DNA of 64,000 bases from Streptomyces sp. NBC_01264 (GTDB taxonomy: Bacteria; Actinomycetota; Actinomycetes; Streptomycetales; Streptomycetaceae), in the NCBI RefSeq assembly GCF_026340675.1, contig NZ_JAPEOX010000002.1:930001-994000 (forward strand), read 5' to 3'. The position numbers were made by a program, and so were the translations under genes. This document shows positions 1-7,896 of this stretch, piece after piece. Numbering within the stretch: position 1 is the first letter of the stretch; each line of letters begins with the position of its first letter. Under the pieces are notes generated by a model. The model was not told where the DNA came from. It saw only the letters and a list, made by a program, of their open reading frames with translations, and made no database searches.

Positions 1-801
1 GAGGCGCTGCGGCAGTGGCGCCGACGGCGGACGCTGGTGATGGGCGGGATCCTGGCCGCGCTGCCCTTCATCCTGATGATCGCCTTCGCGGTCGGCGGCG
101 GCCCCGGCAGCCGCGGCGGCGACGACGGCCGGATCACCCTCATCGACACGGCGACGGCCTCGGGCGCGAACTTCGCGGCCACCTGCCTGTTCGTGTCGGC
201 CGGGTTCCTGCTGGTGGTGCCGGTGGCGCTGTTCTGCGGGGACACGGTGGCCTCCGAGGCGAGCTGGTCCTCGCTGCGCTACCTGCTGGCCTCCCCCGTG
301 CCCAGGGCACGACTGCTGTGGAGCAAGCTGGTGGTGGCCCTCGGGTTCAGCCTGGCCGCGATGGTGCTGCTGCCGCTGGTGGCGCTCGCCGCGGGTACGG
401 CGGCCTACGGATGGGGTCCGCTGGAGCTCCCCGCGGGCGGCTCGCTGCCGGCCGGGGACACGGTCGGGCGGCTCGCGATCGCCGTGGCCTTCGTCTTCGT
501 GTCGCAGCTGGTCACGGCCGGGCTGGCGTTCTGGCTGTCGACGCGGACGGACGCGCCGCTGGGTGCGGTGGGCGGGGCGGTCGGGCTGACGATCGTCGGG
601 AACGTGCTGGACGCGGTGACGGCCCTGGGCTCCTGGCGGGAGTTCCTGCCGGCGCACTGGCAGTTCGCCTGGGCCGACGCCTTGCAGCCGCAGCTCGAAT
701 GGGGCGGGATGATCAAGGGAACGGTGGTGTCGGTGTCGTACGCCGTGGTGCTGTTCGCGCTGGCGTTCCGCGGGTTCGCGCGCAAGGACATCGTGTCCTG
801 A
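1..801 (+). CDS. ABC-2 type transporter permease, 5' end outside the window
   Basis: The frame is open from the first base and ends with TGA at 799-801, leaving 266 visible residues. About six hydrophobic segments alternate with short polar loops. The first is near residues 13-32, and others lie near 55-75, 110-135, 155-175, 180-200 and 232-255. This layout, together with a charged start rich in Arg and Gln, fits ABC-2 permeases that export drugs, lipids or polymers or serve as bacteriocin/antibiotic-resistance pumps. The ATPase partner would be expected upstream, outside the window. The substrate cannot be told from the sequence. The C-terminus (KDIVS) is complete and runs straight into a 14-bp tandem repeat. 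Confidence 0.75.
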   Translation, partial: EALRQWRRRRTLVMGGILAALPFILMIAFAVGGGPGSRGGDDGRITLIDTATASGANFAATCLFVSAGFLLVVPVALFCGDTVASEASWSSLRYLLASPVPRARLLWSKLVVALGFSLAAMVLLPLVALAAGTAAYGWGPLELPAGGSLPAGDTVGRLAIAVAFVFVSQLVTAGLAFWLSTRTDAPLGAVGGAVGLTIVGNVLDAVTALGSWREFLPAHWQFAWADALQPQLEWGGMIKGTVVSVSYAVVLFALAFRGFARKDIVS

Positions 802-867
802 GGCTGCGGGACTGCGGCCGCGGGACTGAGGCCGCGTGCCTGAGGCTGCGCGCCGGAGGCCGCGGCT
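798..867. repeat. 14-bp tandem repeat, five copies, beginning at the permease stop codon
   Basis: Five consecutive 14-bp units start at 798, 812, 826, 840 and 854. The first is CTGAGGCTGCGGGA; the others differ from it at a few positions (for example CTGCGGCCGCGGGA and CTGAGGCCGCGTGC). The TGA in the first unit is the stop codon of the permease. The units lie downstream of the gene and do not extend the protein. No function is visible. Confidence 0.75.
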
Positions 868-1032
868 ACCGCCGAACGGGACCGTGCTCCGACGCGCGGT
901 CCCGTTCGGCCGTCGGGTGCCAACTCGGACGGCCCCGCGTGAGCCTGCCGCCCCTGCGGCCCGTACCCCCCAAGAATCGCCCTCGGTCAGGACGTACGGA
1001 CGCGTCCGAACGGCACCGAGGGGTACGACCCG

Positions 1033-1881
1033 ATGGACAGAGCAGGACTTCCGCCTCGCAGGTTCGTGCTGACGGGAGGCCTCACGGCCGCCGCGGCCCT
1101 GCTCACGGGATGCTCGGCGAAGAGCACCCCGAAGCGGACGACGACGGCCGCGCCGGAGCCCAGGCCGAGCACCCCCGAGGGCGCGTACAGCCGCCTGATG
1201 GAGGGCAACAAGCGCTGGGTGAGCGGCAGCCTCAACCACCCCGACCGGGATCCGGACCGCCGTGAGCTGGTGGCGCAGGCGCAGGATCCGTACGGCGTGA
1301 TCCTGGCGTGCATCGACTCCCGGGTGCCGCCTGAGCTGCTCTTCGACACCGGGCTCGGCGACCTGTTCGTCCTGCGTACGGGCGGGCAGGCGGTCGGCCC
1401 GGTGGTGACCGGGTCGGTGGAGTTCGGGCCGATGACGGCGGGCACTCCGCTGATCCTGGTCCTCGGGCACCAGCGCTGCGGGGCCATCGACGCCTCGTAC
1501 AAGGCGTTGCGGGACGGCGACCCGCTGCCCGGCAACCTGCGGGCGATCGAGAAGGCGCTGGTGCCGGCGTACGAGCTGACGGTCAAGGACCCGGGCTCCG
1601 ACCCGGTCGACACGATGATCCGCAACCAGATCAAGGTGACGGCGGACGAACTGCGGGCCAACGCGGATCTGGCCCCCCTGGTGGCGAAGGGCTCGCTGGC
1701 CGTGGTCGGCGGCTACTACTCGCTGGACACCGGCCAGGTGGAGGTCCTGTCCGGGGCGCCGACGGGCACGGCTTCCGCCAGCCCGTCGGCGAGTACGTCG
1801 GCCTCGGCATCGGCGTCCGCGTCCGGATCCGCGTCCCCGTCGGAGTCCGCTTCCGGGAGTCCGTCGCCCGACGCGTCCTGA
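1033..1881 (+). CDS. Exported (Tat/lipoprotein-type) beta-carbonic anhydrase
   Basis: This 282-residue protein has the beta-class carbonic anhydrase zinc signature: Cys93, Asp95 and Arg97 in CIDSR, then His146 and Cys149 in HQRC. The family interconverts CO2 and bicarbonate. The N-terminus has a twin-arginine start (PRRFVLTG), a hydrophobic stretch and a lipobox-like LLTGC with Cys27. That predicts an exported, lipid-anchored enzyme rather than the usual cytosolic form. The last 40 or so residues are almost all Ser, Ala, Pro and Gly, an unusual tail for the family and possibly a cell-wall spacer. The ATG at 1033 follows GAGGGG by about ten bases. A perfect CGGACGCGTCCG palindrome at 997-1008 may be an operator. 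Confidence 0.88.
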   Translation: MDRAGLPPRRFVLTGGLTAAAALLTGCSAKSTPKRTTTAAPEPRPSTPEGAYSRLMEGNKRWVSGSLNHPDRDPDRRELVAQAQDPYGVILACIDSRVPPELLFDTGLGDLFVLRTGGQAVGPVVTGSVEFGPMTAGTPLILVLGHQRCGAIDASYKALRDGDPLPGNLRAIEKALVPAYELTVKDPGSDPVDTMIRNQIKVTADELRANADLAPLVAKGSLAVVGGYYSLDTGQVEVLSGAPTGTASASPSASTSASASASASGSASPSESASGSPSPDAS

Positions 1882-1906
1882 AGGCGGGACCGAGGCAGGA
1901 CTCCGG

Positions 1907-2857
1907 TCAGCCGGCGGTAGCCGCCGCGACGGCGTCGACCTCCGCGAGGAGTTCGGCGTCGAGCGGCCGGTCGGCGACGGCCGCGTTGGCCCGTACCTGC
2001 TCGGCGGAGGTGGCGCCCGCGATGACGGAGGCGCAGCCGGGCTGGGCGGAGAGCCAGCCGATGGCGAGTTCCAGCACGGTGCGGCCGTGCTTGTCGCCGA
2101 GCGCCACCAGGGCTTCCACGATGTCGAGGCGCTCGTCGGTGAGGTAGGCGTCGCGGCCTTCGAGGCGGGAGCCCGCGGGGACGGGCGCGCCCCGGCGGAT
2201 CTTTCCGGTCAGCAGCCCGTTGGCCAGCGGGAAGTACGGCAGCACGCCCACTCCGTAGTGGAGGGCGGCCGGGACGAGCTCGCGCTCCGCCGACCGCTGG
2301 AGCAGCGACCATTCGTTCTGGGCCGACACGAAGGGCGCCGCGCCGGTCTCGCGGGCCACGTGGGCGGCTTCGGCGAGCTGCCATCCGCTGAAGTTGGAGT
2401 GCCCGATGTAGCGGATCTTGCCCTCGGTGACGAGATCGGTGAGCGCCGCGAGCGTCTCGGCCATGGGAACGTCCGGGTCGGGGCTGTGGAGTTGGTAGAG
2501 GTCGATGTAGTCGGTCCCCAGGCGGGTCAGGGACGCTTCGACCGCGCGCCGGATGTAGGCGCGGCCGGCGCGGGAGCCGGCGGCGGGTCCGTAGCCCATG
2601 TCCACGCCGGCGAAGCCGAACTTGGTGGCGAGGACGACCTGGTCCCGGCGCCCCTTGAGGGCCTCGCCGAGATGGCTTTCGGAGCCTCCGGCGCCCCCGT
2701 AGATGTCGGCGGTGTCGAGGAGGGTGATGCCCGCGTCCAGTGCGGCGTCGACGACGGTACGGGTGGCCCTGGCGTCGAGGCGGCCGCCGAAATTGTTGCA
2801 GCCGAGCCCGATCGCCGAGACCTTGAGACCTGAACTGCCCAGGGTGAGATGGCGCAT
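1907..2857 (-). CDS. Aldo/keto reductase
   Basis: This is a 316-residue NADPH-dependent aldo/keto reductase with the standard (beta/alpha)8 motif order. It starts MRHLTLGSSGLKVSAIGLG. The catalytic tetrad is readable as Asp and Tyr in DTADIYGG, Lys in VLATKFG and His in YQLHSPD. The cofactor-binding end is seen near SVIAGATSAEQV. It most resembles the AKR family that includes YajO/Tas-like and Kv-beta-like proteins. The substrate is unknown, though such enzymes reduce aldehydes and sugar carbonyls. The ATG at 2857 was chosen because homology begins there; the frame continues far upstream without family features. The gene converges on the carbonic anhydrase and is probably monocistronic. Confidence 0.9.
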   Translation of the reverse strand: MRHLTLGSSGLKVSAIGLGCNNFGGRLDARATRTVVDAALDAGITLLDTADIYGGAGGSESHLGEALKGRRDQVVLATKFGFAGVDMGYGPAAGSRAGRAYIRRAVEASLTRLGTDYIDLYQLHSPDPDVPMAETLAALTDLVTEGKIRYIGHSNFSGWQLAEAAHVARETGAAPFVSAQNEWSLLQRSAERELVPAALHYGVGVLPYFPLANGLLTGKIRRGAPVPAGSRLEGRDAYLTDERLDIVEALVALGDKHGRTVLELAIGWLSAQPGCASVIAGATSAEQVRANAAVADRPLDAELLAEVDAVAAATAG

Positions 2858-3009
2858 TCTTTCGTTCCTCCGCAGTCGTCCGGCACGTGATCGGCAGGAC
2901 GGCAGTGTAGATCGCCGCAGGGCCCCGGAACGGGAGCGGGCATCCGCGGGGGCTCCTCCAAGCTCCGCCTCCAGCGCCGGGGAAGGTCCCGGGCGGGTGC
3001 CTTCAGAAG

Positions 3010-3155
3010 AGGTCGGCGAGCCGCTTTCCGATGGCCCGGCCCCTCGTCCACGGAGCAGACCGCGAGGTCCCGGTCGGCCGCGACGGCCGCCTCGCCCGGT
3101 TCGGGGGTGGCGTAGAAGTTCACGCGATCGCAAAAGACCTCGCGGATGTCGGCGC
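3010..3155 (-). pseudogene. Possible remnant of a MerB-like (organomercurial lyase family) C-terminus
   Basis: On the minus strand this intergenic stretch encodes DIREVFCDRVNFYATPEPGE, then AVCSVDEG. It resembles the closing Cys-x-x-x-N-F-(F/Y)-A-(S/T) segment of alkylmercury-lyase-like proteins, which is followed by a VLSxDEA motif. No start codon, N-terminal domain or further family sequence is seen around it, so I read it as a relic. The match is from memory of the family and is short. Chance similarity in GC-rich DNA is possible. Confidence 0.3.
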
Positions 3156-3198
3156 CGGTGGCCGGAGATCGAGGAACCGGGCGAGGCCACGTCGACCG

Positions 3199-3212
3199 GA
3201 TTCGATCGAATC
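3199..3212. promoter_or_regulatory. Palindromic operator (core TTCGATCGAA) before the DeoR/LacI hybrid regulator
   Basis: GATTCGATCGAATC is a perfect 14-bp palindrome and is AT-rich against a GC-rich background. It lies about 87 bp before the TTG start of the regulator gene, overlapping the end of the 441-nt gap at 2858-3298. The same 10-bp core recurs at 4488-4497 and 61476-61485. Autoregulation by the downstream regulator is inferred. Confidence 0.55.
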
Positions 3213-3298
3213 GATCGTTTCGGCTTTCTGTGGTGGAATCGAGCGGCACGCGCACCACGGACCAGGCACCACGGACCAGGCACACCGCAGGGGGATCC

Positions 3299-4417
3299 TT
3301 GAGACCACATGTCGACCAGCGCCAGGCCCGGGTGCTCGCCCTCGTCCGGGCGCGGGGCAGTGCCCGGGTGGCTGAACTCGCCGGGGAGCTGGGCATATCC
3401 CCCGTGACCCTGCGGCGGGACGTCGAGGCGATGGCGGCGCGGGGCGAGATCCGGCGGATGCACGGGGTGATCAGCCGACTGGAGGCCGACCCGGCGGGCG
3501 CCGAGCTCCGGACCCCGGCTGACGTGAAGACCGGCGCCGCGGACACGGGCACGGAACGGGGCGCCGCCGGGCTGGTGATCGGGATGGTCGTGCCGACCAC
3601 CGAGTACTACTTCGCGGACGTGGTCCGGGGGGCCCGCGAGGCGGTCGAGGCAAGGGGCGCGCGGCTCACCGTAGGACTGACCCGGTACCTCGTGGGCGAG
3701 GACCGCACGCAGGCGGACCGGTTGCTGTCGACGGGGGCCGACGGGCTGCTCCTGACCCCGAACTGGCAGGCCGGATCGCCCGGCCCCGGCGAAGGGGCGT
3801 GGACGGCCGAACTGCCGGTGCCCACCGTCCTGGTGGAGCGGTGGGCACCGCCTGGGCATCCGGCGGCCTCCCTGGACCGGGTCGCTTCCGACCACGCGGA
3901 CGGCGCGGCGCGAGCCGTACGGCACCTGTCGGAACTGGGCCACAAGCGGATCGCGCTGGCCAGCCGCGAGACCCCGACGTCGGGGCGGCTGCGGACGGGC
4001 TTCGCGGCGGCCGTGGCCACCCTCGGGCTGGAGCCGGCCCCTGCCTGGCCCGCCGCCGGGACGGCGCCGCTCGCCGAGGCCGAGGCCTTCGCGCGGACCC
4101 TTGACTACTTGTGCGCGGCGGTGGCCGAGGGTGGTGTGACCGCCGCCCTGATCCACAGCGACACGGACGCGATCATGCTGATCCCGCGGCTCCAGGCACG
4201 GGGGGTGCGGGTGCCGGAGGACCTGGCGGTGATCACGTACGACGACGAGGTGGCCGAGCTGGCCGACGTCCCGCTGTCGGCGGTGGCTCCGGCCAAGCGC
4301 GAGGTGGGGGCTCGGGCGGCCGGAATGCTGCTGGACCGGCTGGAGGACCGCGGGGCGGGGCGCGAAGGGCCGCGGCAGCATCTGGACCTGCTTCCCCGGC
4401 TGACCGTCCGCCCGTAG
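3299..4417 (+). CDS. Transcriptional regulator with DeoR-type HTH and LacI-type sugar-sensor domain
   Basis: This is a 372-residue regulator. Residues about 8-60 form a DeoR-like winged helix (QARVLALVRARGSARVAELA, then SPVTLRRDVEAM). Residues about 90-370 are a periplasmic-binding-protein-like sensor of the LacI/GalR class, with GMVVPTTEYYFADVVRGA, DGLLLTPNW, SDHADGAARAVRHLSELGHKRIA and the closing ITYDDEVAEL. The combination of DeoR HTH with a LacI effector domain is known in actinobacteria and suggests a sugar or sugar-phosphate effector. TTG at 3299 was chosen because an AGGGGG Shine-Dalgarno stands six bases upstream and the HTH starts right after it; upstream residues look non-coding. 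A TTCGATCGAA palindrome upstream suggests autoregulation. The adjacent dehydrogenase gene carries the same box. Confidence 0.85.
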   Translation: MRPHVDQRQARVLALVRARGSARVAELAGELGISPVTLRRDVEAMAARGEIRRMHGVISRLEADPAGAELRTPADVKTGAADTGTERGAAGLVIGMVVPTTEYYFADVVRGAREAVEARGARLTVGLTRYLVGEDRTQADRLLSTGADGLLLTPNWQAGSPGPGEGAWTAELPVPTVLVERWAPPGHPAASLDRVASDHADGAARAVRHLSELGHKRIALASRETPTSGRLRTGFAAAVATLGLEPAPAWPAAGTAPLAEAEAFARTLDYLCAAVAEGGVTAALIHSDTDAIMLIPRLQARGVRVPEDLAVITYDDEVAELADVPLSAVAPAKREVGARAAGMLLDRLEDRGAGREGPRQHLDLLPRLTVRP

Positions 4418-4487
4418 CCCGGGATCCGCATCGGATCCTGCGCTGGTTCCCCTCTCCCCTTGCCAGATGTGCGTTTTGAGTGTGCGT

Positions 4488-4539
4488 TTCGATCGAATCA
4501 TCGATGCGCCCTTGACGACATGATCGTCCGAGCAAAAGG
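4488..4539 (+). promoter_or_regulatory. Second TTCGATCGAA operator and candidate promoter for the hydroxyacid dehydrogenase
   Basis: The core palindrome is at 4488-4497. A TTGACG element resembling a -35 hexamer follows at 4512-4517. A weak -10-like AAGGAT lies at about 4534-4539, giving a spacing of roughly 16 bp. The 310-nt gap 4418-4727 otherwise holds only this and the stem-loop downstream. Promoter assignment is by inspection only. Confidence 0.4.
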
Positions 4540-4558
4540 ATGAGGCTCGCGAACAACT

Positions 4559-4592
4559 CCGGGGCCGCCTCTTTGGGGAGTGGCGGCCCCGG
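4559..4592 (+). promoter_or_regulatory. Strong stem-loop in the leader of the hydroxyacid dehydrogenase gene
   Basis: CCGGGGCCGCC (4559-4569) pairs perfectly with GGCGGCCCCGG (4582-4592) across a 12-nt loop. It sits between the candidate promoter and the GTG start at 4728. It could be an attenuator, an mRNA stabiliser or a terminator of upstream transcription; no U-tract follows. Confidence 0.45.
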
Positions 4593-4727
4593 GGCCCTTC
4601 GCCCGTGGGGCCCGGCTCGCTCCCGCCCGCGTACCGTCCCGCCCCGTGGCGCCCCCGTGTCGTTCCCGGCGCCGCGGCCGGGGTTTGTGACCATCGGGAC
4701 TCCGGATCTCACCGCAGGAGCCGTCAA

Positions 4728-5807
4728 GTGACCCACCCCGCACCCGACTCCGCCCCCTCCTCCCCCTCCTCTCCTCTCTCCGCGCCGCCCCGCCGGCCGG
4801 TCACCGTGCTCGCCATGAGCTCCGGTACCCGGGCCGCCGTCCTGGGCGACCGGATCCTTCCGGAGCTGGTCCGCGTCGCCGATGTGGACCCCGCACTCCT
4901 CGTCACCGACTTCGGCCCGGCCTGCTCCGAGGAGGCCCTGCGCCGGCGGCTGGCCGTGGCGGAGGTTCTGTTCACCGGGTGGGGTTGCCCTCCCCTGGAC
5001 GCGCGGGCGCTGGAGCTGATGCCGGAGCTCCGGGCGGTCGTGCACACCGCCGGAAGCGTCAAACACCATGTCACCCCGGCCTGTTGGGAACGTGGGCTGC
5101 TCGTCTCCAGCTCGGCCGCCGTGAACGCGCTACCGGTCGCGGAGTACACGCTCGCCGCCATCCTCTTCTCCAACAAGCGCGTACTGGACTCCGCACACGC
5201 CTACCGGGTGGACCGCGGCCACATCGACCCGCTGCGCCACTACCCCGCCGTCGGCAACTTCCGCCGTACCGTCGGCCTGGTCGGCGCCTCCCTCATCGGC
5301 CGGCGCGTGCTGGAACTGCTGCGCCCCTTCGACCTCCGGGTGCTCGTGCACGATCCGTACGCCGATCCGGCCGGGCTCGACGCCCTCGGTGCCGAGGCCG
5401 TCACCCTGGACGAACTGCTCTCCCGCAGCGACGTGGTGAGCCTGCACGCCCCCGAACTGCCGCAGACCCGCCATCTCCTGGACGCGTCCCGCCTGGCCCT
5501 GATGCCGGACGGGGCCACCCTGGTGAACACCGCGCGCGGCTCGCTCGTCGACACCGCGGCGCTGACCGCGGAGCTGGTCTCCGGCCGGCTGCACGCCGTG
5601 CTCGACCACACCGAGCCGGAGGTGCTGCCCGCCGACTCTCCGCTGTACGACCTGCCCAACGTGCTGCTCACCCCGCACATGGCCGGTTCCCTGGGCGGAG
5701 AACTGGACCGACTGGCGGCATCGGCCGTCGAGGAACTCGCCCGCTACGCCCGGGGCCTCGACTTCCACCACCCCGTCGACCCCACCCGGCTCACCTACTC
5801 CGCCTAG
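4728..5807 (+). CDS. D-isomer-specific 2-hydroxyacid dehydrogenase
   Basis: This 359-residue protein belongs to the NAD-dependent D-2-hydroxyacid dehydrogenase family, which interconverts 2-hydroxyacids and 2-ketoacids. The nucleotide-binding segment is TVGLVGASLIGRRVLELLR, with Asp of VHDPY ending the second strand. The catalytic Arg is in NTARGSLVD, Glu in DHTEPEV and His in TPHMAGS. An Ala/Ser/Pro-rich lead of about 20 residues precedes the domain. GTG at 4728 is preceded by GCAGGAG at proper spacing and is preferred over upstream starts in non-coding-like sequence. The TTCGATCGAA box upstream links it to the adjacent regulator. Its stop overlaps the convergent isomerase stop in a shared CTAG. 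The exact substrate is unknown. Confidence 0.87.
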   Translation: MTHPAPDSAPSSPSSPLSAPPRRPVTVLAMSSGTRAAVLGDRILPELVRVADVDPALLVTDFGPACSEEALRRRLAVAEVLFTGWGCPPLDARALELMPELRAVVHTAGSVKHHVTPACWERGLLVSSSAAVNALPVAEYTLAAILFSNKRVLDSAHAYRVDRGHIDPLRHYPAVGNFRRTVGLVGASLIGRRVLELLRPFDLRVLVHDPYADPAGLDALGAEAVTLDELLSRSDVVSLHAPELPQTRHLLDASRLALMPDGATLVNTARGSLVDTAALTAELVSGRLHAVLDHTEPEVLPADSPLYDLPNVLLTPHMAGSLGGELDRLAASAVEELARYARGLDFHHPVDPTRLTYSA

Positions 5808-6604
5808 GCCGTCTCGCACTCCGCCGCGCGGACCAGTCGCTCCAAGTGCTCCCGGCCCGGCCCGAGCCGCTCCGGGAGGTCGGTGGCGCCGGGGTACCAG
5901 CGCTTTTCGTACTCCCAGCAGAGCCAGCCGTGCCGCGGTGCGAGGGCCGCCGCCTCGGCGAGCGGTAGTGCGCCCTCGCCGAGCCCCAGCGGGGTCAGCT
6001 CCTGCGCTGACGCCACGTCCTTGACCTGTACGTACCCCAGGTGCCCGGCCAGGGCTCCGCTCGACTCGGCCGGGGACTCGCCCCCGAGCCAGGTGTGCAG
6101 TACGTCCCACAGTGCGCCCGCGCCCGGATGCCCGACCCGGTCGAGGACCCGGGCCGTGGCGGCCGCGGTGCGGTGCGAGTCGTGGGTCTCCAGCAGGATC
6201 CGCACCCCGTGCCGCTCGGCGAACGGCGCGGCGGCCCGGAGCCTGCGGACCGCGTGGTCGTCGGCGTCGGCCGGGGGCTGGTCGCCGCCGCCGGGGAAGA
6301 CCCGTACGTAGGGGGCTTCGAGGTCGGCGGCGAGCTGGACCAGCGCCTGGATCTCGGCGAGGACGGGCTCGTCGGGGCCGGGCGCGGCCACCCGGGCGTA
6401 GCCCGCGACGCCGAGGACGGCGACGCCCGCGGAGGTCAGGGTGCGCAGGCCGGCGGCACGGTCGGCGGCGGAGCTGGCGGGGTGCAGGGGCTCCTCGGGG
6501 TGGGCCCGCAGTTCGAGGCCCTGGTAGCCGTGCGCGGCGGCGAGGCCGGCGCTGCGCTCCAGCGGGGTGCCGGGCAGGCCGAGGGTGGAGAAGGCGTACC
6601 TCAC
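5804..6604 (-). CDS. Sugar phosphate isomerase/epimerase (AP-endonuclease-2-like TIM barrel)
   Basis: This 266-residue TIM-barrel protein is of the xylose isomerase-like/AP endonuclease family 2 group. Metal-ligand strands can be followed: LLETHDSH (Glu, His), GALWDVLHTW (Asp, His), YVQVKDV and WEYEKRWYPGA (Glu). It starts MRYAFSTLGLPG, typical of the family. These enzymes isomerise or epimerise keto-sugars and inositol derivatives. It overlaps the stop of the upstream LacI gene by four bases (ATGA), so the two form one minus-strand operon. The divergent operon holds another member of the same superfamily, suggesting linked steps of one pathway. Confidence 0.85.
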   Translation of the reverse strand: MRYAFSTLGLPGTPLERSAGLAAAHGYQGLELRAHPEEPLHPASSAADRAAGLRTLTSAGVAVLGVAGYARVAAPGPDEPVLAEIQALVQLAADLEAPYVRVFPGGGDQPPADADDHAVRRLRAAAPFAERHGVRILLETHDSHRTAAATARVLDRVGHPGAGALWDVLHTWLGGESPAESSGALAGHLGYVQVKDVASAQELTPLGLGEGALPLAEAAALAPRHGWLCWEYEKRWYPGATDLPERLGPGREHLERLVRAAECETA

Positions 6605-7689
6605 GGGCGGCCCCCTTCGGCGGTGACGGCGGGCGGCGGCGCGGTGGAGGCGCGCACCGTCAGTTCGGCGGGGAGCGTGGTGATGCCGCCCGGGGGCAGC
6701 GCTCGGCGGCCCGTGACGAGCTGGGCCGCGAGCACCCCGGCTTCGCGCAGCGGCAGCCGGACGGTGGTGAGGGCGGGGGCGGTGTCGACGCAGACGGGCA
6801 GGTCGTCGAAGCCCGCGACGGAGACGTCCTCGGGTATCCGCAGGCCGGCCTCGCGCAGGGCCGCGGCGACGCCGGTGGCGACGGTGTCGTTGGCGGCGGC
6901 CACGGCGGTGAAGGGCGCTCCGCGGCGGAGCAGTTCACGGGTGGCGTCGTATCCGGCGGAGCGCTCGAACCCGGCGTGCACGGTGAGCCCGGCGCAGTGC
7001 GCGGGCAGCGCGGGGTCGTGCTCGCGCAGGGCGTCCTGGTGTCCGGCGAGGCGCTCCCGTGTGGTGCTCAGTCCGGGCGGGCCGGCCACGTAGGCGATGT
7101 GCCGGTGGCCGAGCGTGAGCAGGTGTTCGGTGAGCCGGAAGGCGCCGCCCCGGTCGTCGAACATGACGGTGGCGACGGGGAGTCCGGCGGGCATGGGCAG
7201 CGGGGGCCGTCCGCACAGCACCACCGGGGCGCCGGTGGCCGCGATGCGGGCCAGGCGGGCGGCGAGCGCCCGGGTGTGGTCCGGCTCCTCCACGGCGCCG
7301 CCGGTCAGGACGACCCCGCCGGCCCGCTGGCCCTCCAGGAGGGCGAGGTAGTCGAGTTCGGCGGCGGGGGCGCCCTCGGTGTTGCAGACGACGGCGAGCC
7401 GGCGCGGGCCGCCCTGTCCGCCGGGGGCCAGTGCGCTCTGCAGGGATCCGGCGAGGATCCCGAAGAAGCTGTCGGCGACGTCGTGGACGAGGACGCCGAT
7501 CAGGTCCGAGGTCGCGGCGGCGAGGGCCCGCGCGGGGCCGTTCGCGATGTAGCCGAGGTCTTCGACCGCCCGCTCCACCCGGGTCCTGGTGCCGCCCGCC
7601 ACCGGGTATCCGCCGTTGAGCACGCGCGAGACCGTGGCGGGCGATACGCCCGCGTGCGCCGCCACTTCGGCGAGTGTGACCGCCATCAT
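6601..7689 (-). CDS. LacI-family transcriptional repressor
   Basis: This is a 362-residue LacI/GalR regulator. The N-terminal HTH reads VTLAEVAAHAGVSPATVSRVLNG, followed by the hinge. The sensor domain follows: LIGVLVHDVADSFFGILAG, VVLTGG, DDRGGAFRLTEHLLTLGHRHIAYVAGP, FTAVAAANDTVATGV and VSVAGFDDLPV. A sugar or sugar acid would be the expected inducer. Two perfect GAAAGCGCTTTC palindromes, the classical LacI/GalR operator type with central CG, lie between it and the divergent Gfo/Idh operon, so it very likely represses both directions. The start is uncertain between two adjacent ATGs at 7689 and 7686. Confidence 0.93.
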   Translation of the reverse strand: MMAVTLAEVAAHAGVSPATVSRVLNGGYPVAGGTRTRVERAVEDLGYIANGPARALAAATSDLIGVLVHDVADSFFGILAGSLQSALAPGGQGGPRRLAVVCNTEGAPAAELDYLALLEGQRAGGVVLTGGAVEEPDHTRALAARLARIAATGAPVVLCGRPPLPMPAGLPVATVMFDDRGGAFRLTEHLLTLGHRHIAYVAGPPGLSTTRERLAGHQDALREHDPALPAHCAGLTVHAGFERSAGYDATRELLRRGAPFTAVAAANDTVATGVAAALREAGLRIPEDVSVAGFDDLPVCVDTAPALTTVRLPLREAGVLAAQLVTGRRALPPGGITTLPAELTVRASTAPPPAVTAEGGRP

Positions 7690-7757
7690 CCCCTCCTTCC
7701 GATCCGTCCCGGGTCATCGTCTCACCCGGTGGGTGCATCTCCATAGTCGCCGAGGAG

Positions 7758-7769
7758 GAAAGCGCTTTC
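7758..7769. promoter_or_regulatory. LacI-type operator O1, GAAAGCGCTTTC
   Basis: A perfect 12-bp palindrome with the central CG typical of LacI/GalR operators lies 69 bp upstream of the repressor's start. It is followed by the same CTAT sequence that flanks the second copy. Confidence 0.8.
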
Positions 7770-7824
7770 TATCACCCGTTAGAGTCTTGCGACCCGGCTG
7801 GCGGCGGCTCTAGCCTGATCTCAG

Positions 7825-7838
7825 AGAAAGCGCTTTCT
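7825..7838. promoter_or_regulatory. LacI-type operator O2, AGAAAGCGCTTTCT
   Basis: A 14-bp perfect palindrome lies 59 bp before the GTG of the Gfo/Idh gene. It is centred 68 bp from O1, about six and a half helical turns if a turn is 10.5 bp, so looping between two repressor dimers is possible but would need some twist. Confidence 0.8.
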
Positions 7839-7896
7839 ATCCGTTTTCTCGGCAGCTCAGCACAGGAACACGCAACAAGACGAAGGAGGGGACACC

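Noticed and set aside
798..867. CRISPR-like array
   Set aside because: Units are 14 bp with no spacers, so this is a tandem repeat. No cas genes or direct-repeat/spacer alternation were found anywhere in the window.
1907..4501. A very long minus-strand open frame spanning the aldo/keto reductase and beyond
   Set aside because: Only the part from 2857 downward shows protein features. The rest is antisense to the DeoR/LacI hybrid regulator and is a GC-rich shadow frame.
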